A stretch of DNA of 64,000 nucleotides from Polytrichum commune (lineage: Eukaryota > Streptophyta > Polytrichopsida > Polytrichales > Polytrichaceae): NCBI GenBank assembly GCA_950295325.1, contig OX485804.1:35574429-35638428 (forward strand). Reading direction: 5' to 3'. Shown piece by piece: positions 28,324 through 41,000 of the stretch. Every line of letters starts with the position of its first letter. Positions within the stretch are counted from its first letter, which is position 1. Under the pieces are notes generated by a model. The model searched no databases. It was not told the DNA's origin and saw only the letters and a program-made list of their open reading frames with translations. The translations under genes and the position numbers were made by a program.

Positions 28324-31300
28324 CAATAACTTAGCCACAATCCATAGCCCATGAGCACTCCAAGAGCCTCTAACTTATCCTATAACCCAAATACAAATCA
28401 TTACAAGAATGAATAAGGGAGTCATTGAGGACTATAACCATATGACAAAAATGGATGAAAATGTGATTTAGATGAAACTAACGCATCTATTGTCAAAAAA
28501 ATCTAAACCTTAGGGGCCCCTTTTGTACATTTACCTTTACTTCAAAATACTTAATAGCCTTTTTAAATATTCTAACTAGAGAAAATTAATACCTATCCTT
28601 TATGTATATTATATTAGCTAATTCATCAAATAGTACGTCTTCTTACACTCAAATTAGTTCATATGCGGTATAAAGTGTCCACCCCCGGGGGATGATGTTG
28701 GACATCTCGTATCATGTAAACAAGCATGTGAGATTTTCTACGAACCAGTGACAACTACATGTAGCTTGATTAGAGTGTATGTGGCCTTTAATTTGCATGC
28801 ATAACAAGGTCATGCAATCTTGGCATGGTCCATCTTGTCATGAATGATTGTGAGAACCTCCATGGGCCTCATTATGGATAGTGCACAATTTTGTAGTAAT
28901 ATTGATTGTGCACCTCTTGGTTGTTCACATGCTTAATGGTTTTTTTTGTGTTTAGTATGGGACTTAATGCTTAGAGGATGGGCATCTCAAACACCTTTAT
29001 GTTTCTCACAAGCCGTGTACCTAGCAAATGTATCCTTGGGTTTCCTCAAAGTGTATTGAGTAAATTGTTGATTTTATGTCACACTCAACTTGGACAAAGA
29101 AATGTGACCACATCCCCTTTTTTGCTCACTTCATTGTTGTCTATCAATTTTATTTATTTATTTATTTATTTATTTTGTGCCCGTCAACAAGATCATTTAA
29201 ACAACTTTCTCCTATGATGGCAATGTCTTTGCCTTGTGGGGTATCGCATTAGCCAAGGGCACTATGATGGTAAAGAGTGTAGTTGCGGCTTGTAGTGTAG
29301 CCTTTCTAGGCTTCTTAGTGCCAACGTTCCCATAGAATCACGAATGACGTCGTGCATATGAATACTTTTGAAACTTGTTGAAATCCGCCTTCAAAACTAC
29401 GTTAATGGTGCACCATGTTAAATAACATACTTCCACAATCTCAAGGGTCACCACTTATGTCCATGAGCATCAACATGTATATTGTGGTGGACCTTCAGTT
29501 TCTTCGTGGACCACATATGGAAACCCACAAGCCACATCTCATGCCAAAGAGATTTAATTTTATCACATGGGAGAAAATTGCCAACACTTCCTAGCACAAG
29601 AACCCTTTGTAGCCACAACCCTACTAGATTCATCTCCTAATATGTGATCGCGCCCGCGATGCTGGAATTCTCGAGGCACATGACCATAGTCATATTTTCA
29701 TAGTCCTTTCTGAGGTCGCATCATGGCCAACGAAGTTGTTTGAATTTGATTATCCCAATGGCCATGATTCCAAAAGCTTACTCCATTGTGGAGAACTTGT
29801 CGATGAGGCTATCGACACAAGAAAAACCTCCATGTTAATGGGACTTCAAGCAGTAGCAAAAAGATCAAAATGCAAACGCCCACATTGTCCTCACCAAGTG
29901 TAAAGGAATGGCAACTTAAATCCCAATCAAAGTGCAATCCTTCATCATGGTGTTATCCACACAAGATTGCAACTCACCCTACAATTCCCTCACTAAAACA
30001 AAGAAAATCCTAACATGAATCTATGCTCAACACATGCTATAGACTGTACTTCAATTTCACAACGAATTTGCACTTATGTAATAAATTCCAAGACACCAAT
30101 TTATCAATGGTGCAACCTCAAACCATCACTTGCACTTGATGTTATAAGCTACTCACAAGGAGCATACAAAATATTGAAATGAAAACAATACAATCCCCTT
30201 GGTTGTTTGACAATTACTTAGATAGTTTTCAAGTTATATTCAAGGGAAAATCCCTCACCCAACATGTAATCTCCTTAAACAAATCCTAGAGGATTTATAA
30301 ATACTCCAAAATCCAACAAAGCTTCAATAATACTCAACAAAAATTATCTACTAACTGCATGATAAAAATTCCCCTTCTTGTACTAAAAGTTATCCATGTG
30401 CTCGGCCATAAAGCTATGACCTCTCCTATTAGACTATAGTTTCTTTCCGTTCGCCTTTTCCAAATCTCAAAGCTATAGTCATGCATTTCACATGTCCTTT
30501 GAATTCACTGGTTCATTGTAATCCTATTTACATTTTTCTTCCCCTATGAACTAGAGTTTGCCAAAAAAATGAACACCACAATGTCAAGTGAAACATTCTT
30601 CATATACCCAAGTTAATATGTAGAAAAATAATATTCTAAATCATATTGATACTAGGATGATTTGCCAAGGTATGAAGGTTCTTTCATGCTATATAATCAC
30701 AAATGGTATTGAAAGCAAAAAAACACCATTAAATATCCATACCCTGACTAGTATCAAAAAATGTAAAATCCTTATCATAGATACTAAGTCCAACACTGGT
30801 AATCACCCATCCACGTTTTGTATATCATAATTTACGCACGACAACAACTGCTGAATTGCTCATGACTGAAAACTCACATAAACCATTTATTGTGTATGTT
30901 ACTATTGAATGTCAAGTATGCACAAAGTTGCGTGGATCACATCCCCGTGCAATGGTATATGGCTTCCAACATGGAAGGGGGCAACTTTATGAATTCTAAA
31001 ATTGGGCGTTTTGGGAGAGTCTATAATGGTGGGTTTACATTAGGGTCCAAGACCAAAGCCTACTTTAAAATTGAGTGATCTTACTGGTCAAGAGAAATAA
31101 TTTGGGCCCAACAAATTCAAGAGTAAAACTTGATTCTCATTAGGTACATGGCCTTATTGTGGGCACTTTCAACTCCAGAAAAAAATTAAAATTAAAAAAA
31201 TTAAAAAATGTTGGATCAAAATGGGAATTGCCTCATTTATTGAACAATTGCAAATCATAAGATTGTTATCTCAAGTTTAAAAAACTAGAGTTTAAATACA

Positions 31301-32499
31301 AAAGTATTTGGAGGTCAAAGCATAGATTCTTTTTCTCGTTGAGTGATCACATAAGTCCTCCCAATCATGTTCATACTAAACCTTGAATAAGTCGAGAACA
31401 TAGTCCAATGTCATCGTAGCATGTGCCTTACTACTATCCATTCTTACCTACAAGACTTATTTTATTCCACCCAATATACATGTATACTTTGAAGAAGGTT
31501 GACCACATAGTAATCACATAAGGCCCACAAATCGTACTTTATTTGGGGCTTGTACAAACTATCACCTAGACCTTCAAAATAATATTTACGTAGACAAGCT
31601 AAGGGTTAAGGTAAGCATGCCTAATTCGGTTACTCATCTTAATTTGACACCTATATTTGAGCAATGTGTATTTATGTGTGGATCTAAGGACATACACCAA
31701 AAAAACACATGTTTAAAATAAATTGGATGGCATGCTCGAAATAGGTATAGGCTCAATAATCAATTTGATCCAGAGGACCTACATTCAATAAGAACAAGAA
31801 TCTAATTCAATTTGATAATGAATAAGATAAGCACATGCTTTTGGGGCCTTGAGGTTGTATCCATGTGGGACACAACATGAGTATAGGCAATAGCCGCACT
31901 TGCATGCATTCTTGCACTTGGCTACTCTTGTCCTTGGTTTCTTGTCACATCTTGCATTTTTCTTGATGTTTGTGTGCTTCTAGGCTCTTATTGAGCACTT
32001 AAGTGCCAATAAATTGTGTTGGTTTATTTTTTGGTTTGTCCATACTCTTGTGTGTTTGGTGTTTGGTTGTGGGAACCTTTGCTAATGTTATCCAACCGTA
32101 GTTGTGGACTTAGTTGGTCTAATCCTTGTGAGCTCCATACCCTTGTTTGTTTTTCTTGTGTTGTTGTTATCTCCAAAGCTCTAGCTTGTGTTTTGTGTAC
32201 ATTAATAAGTGTTTTTTCTTTCTTCATTATCATGTTATTTTGGCCGTAGCCATTGGTATGCCTTTGGTCCCTTTGAAAGGTTTTATATTATGTGGGTTTC
32301 TTTCTAGACGAGATCCAAACATTGTTAGCTCAAACCAAATACCTTTTGATGTTGTTCCATCCATTATAAAGGGAAGTGTGCAACCTGTAACTCCTATTGA
32401 CGAGGGTATTGCAAAAGAATAAAGAATAAAGAATAAAATCTTATGCCAAGATTTGTCAATACCAACTCCTTTGCTTGCCTCTTTTTCATTGGGCAAAGC
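28324..32499. other. Intergenic; one unexplained open stretch
   Basis: Mostly AT-rich with no recognised gene. A plus-strand stretch at 29628-29891 is open for 87 codons and has protein-like composition (for example EVASWPTKLFEFDYPNGHD) but no early ATG and no family I recognise. A (TTTA)n microsatellite lies at about 29150-29176. Confidence 0.5.
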
Positions 32500-34240
32500 C
32501 TATCTACTAGGATGAGGATGTATCCAAAGTGATTTGCAAAGCATGATTAACGATTTGTGGGAATTCAATAAGGTTAGTGGCCAAAGGCAATAACTTGTGG
32601 AAACATTGTGGTAGGAAGATGGTAAAAAAACTAAGTCATGGGTGGGAGATGATAGAGGCTATAGAGTGTGTGGTGTTGAATTAAACAAAGGAAGTCATGT
32701 AAAGTGCCAACTTCTTTAGCTTGTCATGTGATGAGATGACTTTGGTAGTTCTCTTCCATGGTTATTTAGTGAGAAATTGGAAATGGATCCCTCTCCTTCT
32801 TACCTTAGAGAGTGTTGTTGAGAAAGGTACGACATTATAACCTTATTGTTTTCATTGTGAATGAGTGATGTTTGTGCCTATGGTGGTTGTCCAACCAAGA
32901 CATTTGTGAGATGCTGATCACATTTGGAGCATATGGAGTGACAACATCCCAAGGTGCAAAATCTAGTATTATGGTATAGTTGATCAACAAGTATGCACTC
33001 TTCATAATGGATGTCCATTGCATGGTACATCGCACTAACCTTGTTGTGCAAGCCCTCTTTAACTTTGAGGAGGTGAGACATGCGGAGGATCTTTTGGCAA
33101 CATTGTATTTGTATTTCAACTTCTCCCCCAAGCTCAAGCTTGGACATGCAAAAAGAGTGTTTGAAAAATATAAACATGTGGTGATGAAAATGACAGTGGA
33201 TGCACCAAAGGAAGGAGTAGCAACAAAAAACCTTTTCATGCTCCTAGATCAACATAATATGCTCACATTACCTTGCTTGATGCCCATGTTGCACTTTGCA
33301 AATTCCCTCCTTAAGCTTGCACATAATCCACCATGCTACATTGTGGATTTCATGTATGCAATAACTATATTCTAGGGTGAGCTATATCAATTGTACGTAG
33401 ATCCAACATTTTTTTAAATAAAGAAGAATTCAACACCTTTACATCCTTGGCATATGACACATGTATGGTGATTAAACAATATTGGTTTTTTTGCTACAAT
33501 TGTGAGGATGACATTTGATGTACAAGATTGCAAGTGTATCCCATATGACTGCGATGAGACATGTGGCCTTCCCAAGCCAATGGGAAGAGGTGACCAAGAT
33601 TGACCGCGAGGTAATCCTTGGCGAGGTGCAATGACAACTAACTGGTGGAGCAAATACCTTATAGAGGAGTTAGAGAAGCATTTTCCACACTAGGAGGTGA
33701 CGTGTGCCTTGGGCATATGTTACCTTTAATATTGGTTGACCAATACATTTGAGGCTACATACCTTGGCATATTGCAACATTGAAAACATTCTATGGGACA
33801 ACAAAGAAGTTGTGGGTATATGTGGACATTGAGACGGAGGATGTTGAGGAGTGGATGCCTCCACCCCTTGATATCTACAACCTTGAGCTCCAAAGGTCAT
33901 TCTTCAAAGTCACCATGATATCAAATGCTCAAACTGCCATGTCTACACTCATGACTAAGAACCCAATGTCTTGCCTTTGGCGCAAACTCTCTAGCAATGC
34001 CTTCATCTCAGCGAAGCTCTCTGAATTCATGAAAATTTCTATGATTGCTTACGCCCAAATGTTGGGTAGTGCGGAAGATGAGAAAGCATTCAACTCCTTG
34101 TCATTTTTGAAAAGCAAGTTGAGGAACCTGCTTACAACCCACATTGACTTGGTGGTCCCCATGTTTGCTCAAGACTTTTACACCTTGAATACATTCCCTT
34201 ACCAAATAGCAAAGTTAGATTGGAATGCTTAGAGGGTTCG
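32500..34240 (+). pseudogene. Broken hAT-superfamily transposase
   Basis: Pieces of a plant hAT transposase appear in order but in different frames. About 32722-32820 gives a CDE...GYLVRN...LERVVE stretch; near 32906-33070 comes the catalytic-domain segment with FGAYGV and VHCMVHRTNLVVQAL; the next segment runs in frame 32980-33375; 33780-34232 holds the C-terminal dimerisation segment (AQMLGSAEDEKAFNSLSFLK, then SKLRN, then MFAQDFYTLNTFPY). Stops and frameshifts separate these parts, so it cannot make a full enzyme. The N-terminal BED-type zinc finger is not clear, and I could not identify terminal repeats or the 8-bp target duplication, so the outer limits are approximate. Confidence 0.8.
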
Positions 34241-35452
34241 CTATGGAGGGACCGAATGAATGAATTTTAATGTATGTTGTTGCAAGTAGTTTCTAAATGC
34301 AGTGGTAGTGGATGTGTACACATGTAAAAGGCATGTAGCAACCGTTAAATAATGGCTTGGAGCATGAAGGACTAGTGCAATTCTAGTTTTATGAGAGGTA
34401 TCTAATGTATTGAACCTGCACTCAATTTTTGGAACATGATGAGGCATGGTATGAATTTATATCGCAAGAGTCCGGTGTCAAACTTTGTACCATGTGTGTC
34501 GTGGTTGAAGGTGCATGTCCTTCATGTTTGTTTGTATAAGGTGCATTGGGTAGATTTGGATGGAGTTGCTGGAGGAAGATACCAACGCATGTTAGGTGCT
34601 TAGTTTAATAATTTTGTTAGGGTGGGGGATGGGTTGTACTAATGTGTGGTTTTGAAGGCCATGCCATGTTGTAGAGGGCAAGGTTGAAAGACTGGGGGTT
34701 TAATTCTCTTGTGGAACAAATGTCTTAACGCCATAGTCTTACATGTAACCAAATATTAATGTTCTTTGCATCATGTTGGCTGCATTTACATCACCAATTC
34801 AGGAAGTGGGGCCATGTGCTAGCTCCATGTTGCCATAACTTAGAAACTTATATGCGCCACAAAAAGTTATTTGTAGCTACATACATATCCGTTGTAAAAC
34901 CTATTGTAGACATACTTATTGTAGCATTTGCCATACACATTCATCTCACATTGCTAGCCAGGTCTCCCTCAACCTCACTCAAAGTGCCTCAAAAGCTAGC
35001 CATTGGATGGGCGAAGAGCCAATGCACATACCCATTTTTGTATATTTTTTTTTATAAAATCATTGCTCCCAAGGAGTCACTCCAACCTTCTATTGAACAA
35101 ACAAGGTTAACTCAATCTTTTCAGGGATCCACGCTACCCATTTTTTAATGCCTTTAATGAAAATACATAGCCATGTAGCACATATGTGAGTTTCAATGAT
35201 GACACCAGGAGCAATCAAGCATGTGATGATTACAATTCAAAATCCATAGGGTTATTCATGCCTATTTTCCCCTCAAAATAGGTCATCTCCCGTGTTTCAA
35301 GATCCTATGAATAAATCCCATATTAACCTCAAAACTTGTCTATGGCAATTCCACGACAACATCAAGGAAATACACTTAACATAACCTTACATAAGCTTGG
35401 GACGTTAGGGGTTAAGTCCCTCCCACCTTGTGTTCTTATAAAGGGAATTATT
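34241..35452. other. Intergenic, possibly the right flank of the hAT element
   Basis: No gene recognised. Part of this may still belong to the hAT element, whose right terminus I could not place. Confidence 0.45.
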
Positions 35453-35657
35453 GTATACGAGTGTACCTCTCAATCATCCAACATAAAACCCATGAGATAG
35501 TATGTAGCACGGAGGTTACCTTGTTTGTTAACTTGACACCATAATTAGCTTTAAAGACCTTGAATTAGTGTACTCAATGTCATTTGAGATGAATCGGCAA
35601 CAAACCTATAGGAGGTCAAGTTTTTATGTTGGATGGATGAGAGGTACTCTCGTATAC
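35453..35657. mobile_element. MITE family D, copy 2 (~205 bp), inverted relative to copy 1
   Basis: The ends are GTATACGAGTGTACCTCTCA at the left and the inverse of GTATACGAGAGTACCTCTCA at the right. The interior, read in reverse complement, aligns with 24881-25090 (GGTTTGTTG, then TCTCAAATGAC, then AATTCAAGG, then TTATGGTGTCAA). Its arms are more alike than those of copy 1. Confidence 0.85.
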
Positions 35658-35912
35658 TTAGGGTCAATTTAGACCGTGGTGAAGAATTGCACTGGTTGGT
35701 CCAAAATTTCAACCCAAGATAAGGTTATTTGAGGCAATGGTTGGTATGGCAAACAAGATGGGAAAAAAAAAAGACAAAAGAAAAAAGAAAGCCTCAAGTT
35801 GGAGTTCCCCAGAGGCCAAGTTTCTTGTGTGATGGTTTGACGTTGCCCAAGAAACTTGACCTCCAAAGAACTCCCCTCGTGAAAAGTGTTGTCATGTCGG
35901 CAACCAGTTCAT

Positions 35913-36200
35913 TCTTTCATCCATGCCTAAAATTATCCATCAAAGGAGGTGTTGGTTGTAGTGTAAACCCCAATTAGTGAAGAACCCATTTCATAGCGAA
36001 TCATGTTGCTTCATTCCCCTAGAATTCTTGACCAGTGCACTTTTCTTTTCCGTAGTCTTTCATCCATGCCTAAAATTATCCATCAAAGAAGGTGTTGGCT
36101 GTAGTGTAAACCCCAGTTAGTGAAGAACCCATTTCATAGCGAATCATGTTGCTTCATTCCCCTAAAATTCTTGACCGGTGCACTTTTCTTTTCTGTAGTC
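35913..36200. repeat. 144-bp tandem duplication
   Basis: Units 35913-36056 and 36057-36200 differ at only a few positions. Both run from TCTTTCATCCATGCCTAAAA to GTGCACTTTTCTTTTC. A recent local duplication; no coding sequence. Confidence 0.92.
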
Positions 36201-36279
36201 TAAACCGGCCCGTAGTTGAATAACCAATCTATATATAAATATCAACATGGAGATTACCATAAACCCTAAAGTGACAACA

Positions 36280-38062
36280 AAAGGCCTACCTAGGTACCGC
36301 CTAGGCAGTCGCCGTACACAGAAAGGCGCCTGGCAAGCTCTCACAAAGCCACCTATCTAGTGACGCGGCCTACCACGTTTCCGTTTCACGCCGGAATGTG
36401 CATTGCGAAGTGCATTCGCTCCCCCGCGCACACAATTATAGATACCTCTAACACCCCCCAACATTCTCCCTAATTCCTCCGACCACAGCCTTCAAGTGCA
36501 GATAAGCGCAAAGCCGCATTTGCAGTGCGGGACTTGTTGGAATGAGTGCAAACGAGGGTAAAATTGGACATCTCTACAAATTCTCTTCGGAGCATTTGAG
36601 TAGTAGGCTTGTCTGTCAATCAGCTCGAATTGGTCACCGTATCTATCATGGGCTATCTGCCATTCATGCTCCGATCACACCAAACCTTCTGTCCAGTTCT
36701 AGCCGTGAAATTCTGGGATTATGTTGAGAAATAGATGTTGGCCCACCACTTTTCACATTATTACAGAAGCGGCCGGTGTGATCAGCCCCTCAGGCTGCAG
36801 CCATCCCGCCGCAGTTGTAATAACTTACTGTAGTTGTATCGTAAGTTAATTAAGCTATTTGCAGGCAAGGTTCAGGGATGTAGCTGCTTGTGGTTTGTGA
36901 TCCGTGAGCTCGAACGTGGAGTGACATGGCATCATCACTCTGATGAGGCCGGGCTTTGGAAAGGTCACTCTGTATCTCAATTTTGAGCAACGATATTATA
37001 TAGATCGGCAGTTGCCCCGCGTACCATGTGTAAGCATCCTCAGCATTGAGCGGTGTAGGATTGCTGAGAGTCTGAGACATATATATTTATATATATATAT
37101 GTTGTGGAGCCCGGTGCATGCTTTGGCAAGTAGAAGCTGGCACGTAGCACATACACCTCGATGTTGACATGCATAAAAGTCCATGCCTGTCTGCCTCTTT
37201 GTATGTATGCATGTTTTAAGATCGAAGAGACCTGGGAGAGAGAGAGAGAGAGGGAGGGAGAGAGAAGGTTGCGTTGGGTAGCTATGTGAGTGTACGGTTC
37301 GGTCTAAGTTATTACCTCCAGGTAGGCTCTTCATGTCGTTTCTATGACAACAGTAAAAGTACTTAAGGTGTGACATCATGACCTCATGTAGTAACCCTTG
37401 TTTGTAATTTGTTTTTTTATGTGGTTCCTGCAGGTGACTAGCCTCGGCTGCGGTGTTGATGAAGTGAATTAGGTTGCGTGATGAGGATCATGTCTGTACG
37501 TAATTCCTCGGTGGCACTCCCCTGTGTTGATGGTGCGGCATTGCTGCTGGTTGCTAAGAGAGGAGGGTTAGGAAATAGGCAGCGACGCGGACAGGGGAGG
37601 ATCGAAATTGAAAGTAAAAATAGAAGCTTCATGTCGGTTTGGTTTAATTGTTTTAATTGCGGCATGTTATAGCACTTTATGAATTATCATCATCATCGTC
37701 GTCGTCGTCGTATCTTGCTCGAGGTCGGACAATGAAGAAGAGCATTGCCCTCTCTGCGTACCGAGTTGTGCAAGTCGATCGTCTATGCAATTCGGCTTCG
37801 ACAATCAGCATTCTTCCTTTTCTTCTTTACATCGGAAACGCCTAAAGAATGCCATGTTTATGACACTCACCGTCTTCCTCTGCAACATCGCAAGTTGCAC
37901 CGCTATTCGTTGACGGTGGCTCCTCCAACAACTGATTGGACGCCCTCCTGAAATTAGGGCTTTCGTCGAGCATCATCGACACTTTTGTGCAAATTTGCTT
38001 TCATATTCCGGGACCAGCAGTTTGCAAGAGGAGTCTTCTGAAGTTGGAGCAAGGGAGAGAAC
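36280..38062 (+). promoter_or_regulatory. Promoter and long 5' leader region of the DUF21/CBS gene
   Basis: GC content rises at about 36290. A TATA-like element (ATTATAGATA) lies near 36434. Splice-like sites downstream (CCAG/GTAGGC near 37321, CTGCAG ending near 37434) suggest a leader with one or more introns before the ATG at 38063. Microsatellites occur inside: (TA)n near 37080-37100, (GA)n near 37234-37266 and a CGT run near 37694-37711. A 61-codon frame (36542-36727, MSANEGKIGHLY...) could be a small protein or just leader; nothing decides. Confidence 0.4.
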
Positions 38063-41000
38063 ATGGCACACGAAGCGCCGGGCACGGCGACATTTTACAT
38101 ATACATTGTGGTTGTGATTGGGTTGGTGTTGTTTGCGGGCCTAATGTCGGGCCTCACTCTGGGTCTTATGTCACTTAGCCTCGTCGATCTCGAGGTTTTG
38201 ATGAAGTCCGGAACCCCTAAGGATCGCAAGCATGCTGGTATGCTTTCTTACCTGTTTTCTTGTTCAACATAAGCTATAGTCCAAAACTTGAGCTTGGAGG
38301 GTTTGATAATAAGTCATCGATAGTTTGGTAGGTAACAATAGCAAGCAAGCCTCAGACGCTTTGAAGCAACAGAAGCCGGGCAATTTCGCCTGAATATGGC
38401 CTAAAGAACAATAGAGGATGTCTATGGCTATAGATTGTAGAACAGTTGCCAGAATAGATTACTGTCCGTAATGAAACACAGGGCCTTATACAAATGTCCA
38501 AAGTTCAAGCTGATTATGTGTTGCCTCAATTACAGTAGGGCCCAGGCACGTACAGTCTAATAGGAAGCTACCTAATCGAAGATGAGGCCGAAGTACTGAT
38601 AGAGTGATCTTGAACTTTAAGAAAAGCTGAAGAGAGAGAATTTCTCACTACAAGTTACCTATGTGTCGAGTCTTATGGGAAATTTGGGGAAGTGCCTTGC
38701 AGCGAAAATTTTGCCTGTGGTGAAAAGACAACACCTGCTGCTCTGCACCCTCTTGATTGGAAACGCAATTGCGATGGAGGTAAAGTTTTATATAGAACCT
38801 TCCTGTGAAAAGTATACTCAACCTCATACTCAGTAGGAAATCGTACTCGGCAGGAGAAGCAAAATATGTACAGAATTTAGAATTTTTATTTGGAAGAGGA
38901 CAAAGGCCCATTGATGATGTCTCTGCCGTCTTTAGTGGTGCACAATAACTCCCCCCCTTGAGATGCATATATATGTGTTATGCATTTCCTAAGTATTTCC
39001 ATATGAAATGTGTAGAAGATGCCAAAATTTAGAGGCAATTTTTTCAACTCAAGCTCATATCTGTTGAAACATGGTAAATTCTGAGAGTTACTGCCCTTTA
39101 ACCTCCAATGTGTACGCCGCAAATAAAAGAGTGTTCAATCCCAACAATTATGTGCATTGCTCACTGGATGGGAGATGTTGTCTCAGGCACTTCCTATCTT
39201 CCTCGACTCACTTGTGGATGCCTATGGTGCCATAATTATCTCCGTGACCTTGATTCTCATCTGCAGTGAAGTAAGTGTATTTTTAAGCCTCTTTAGTCTT
39301 GCAGTTGGTTTCCTGCAGGAATGTTGCACTGTTGTTAATGACATCCTTTCAAGGACTATTCTTACAGACTTCTCTTTTCAATGAATCATATGGGTTCTAA
39401 TATGTGGGTACTTCATGGATTGGGGTCAGATCATGCCCCAAGCAGTTTGTTCCCGATATGGTTTGGCTGTTGGAGCTGCAATGTCTCCAGTAGTTCGTGT
39501 ACTCCTCATTGTTTTCTTTCCTGTATCATACCCGATCAGCAAGGTATTTAATGTGCCCTGTCCTTTCCAATTCCAGCACTCATTGAGAAGATTGTGGAAG
39601 TTTGTAGTGGCTAATCAAAATATCTGTCCTTTTCTCCTTGGTTAAATTTATTGGCAGCTTTATGAGAAGCAGGTGATTACTCGGTGACCTTATATGTCTT
39701 ATTGATGGAATAATATGTTGTGTGGCCCTACAAACGTAGACTGGTAGATTTAGGTGCTTAACGTAGATGATTTGCATGTTTTGTCTCACTCCTCATGAAG
39801 AACTAGTGTCATGTACATGCTGGACATCTGACCACTGTTTGTAGAATATGGCATTACTTTCTTCACTCTGGCTAGTGAGAAAATAATGAGAAATTCTTCA
39901 AACAGTGGTCAGACGTCCAGTATGTACACATCCTGATTCTTCACGAGGAGTAAGCCACAGGATGAAATGCATTTTTGTTAAGCAGCCAAATCTACAAGTC
40001 TTTGTTTGTGGTGCCACACAATATGATCTCCCTTCCCATGCGTCATATCAACAATTTGCTTATAGGTATGCCTAAGGCAAGATCATGGGAAAGACAGTTT
40101 TCCTGGTAAGAAAAAGCACAGCAGGCTAAAATGGTCATTGCCTCTGTCTGATTAATTGCGAATGATAGGAGAATGATGGACAGATAACAGGCAACAAGGG
40201 TGTACTTTATAAAATTGTGATAAAACTAGGGAGTGTGGCCTGGTTTATATCTGGGTTTGCATGTTAAGATAGACCTGATGTTAGCCTCATACACATGAAT
40301 TTTTGCAATTAGTCTCAAGTGTTTTGTTGGACTGTGCAGCTCTTGGATTGGATTCTTGGAGAAAATCATGGGTCGCTATTCCGACGTGCCGAGTTGAAGA
40401 CTCTAGTCACCCTGCACGGTGGTGAGGTGTATATCTTTCAGTTTGCTCCTAAAACACTTGCATCTCTTTTTAGGAACTGTTCAAGAGGAGCGCATGATTA
40501 AATTGGTCAATCTAATGAAGCATTGGTATAGGAGCTTGACTCATTAGGTCAGGTTTGAATGGTTTACCTTTTACAGTCACGTACCATGCTGCATTGCAAG
40601 CAAATGACATGGTGCAACTTATGTAGATATCGGGGACTTCAAAAGTTATGTGAAGTAGCCTTGAAGATAGAAAGCAGGCACATATGTTGTTCGAGTGAAG
40701 CCTGGAGTAGTGTGTTCTTATAGAGTTGGAATTTTGAATGAGAGTACTTCTTGTCTGATTCATCACATGAGTAAAGCATACTTGGCATGATTGGCTGCAG
40801 ATTCACTTTTAGGGATTTCAAGCCTGATCTCAATATGTTTATTGAGGTAAATATATTTGATAACCTAACATATTTTTTAACATTTTGGCAGGCTGGAAAA
40901 GGTGGTGAGTTGACACATGATGAAACAACCATCATTTCTGGAGCATTGGAGCTAACAGAGAAGACTGCTTCTCAAGCTATGACTCCAATCGACTTGGTAT

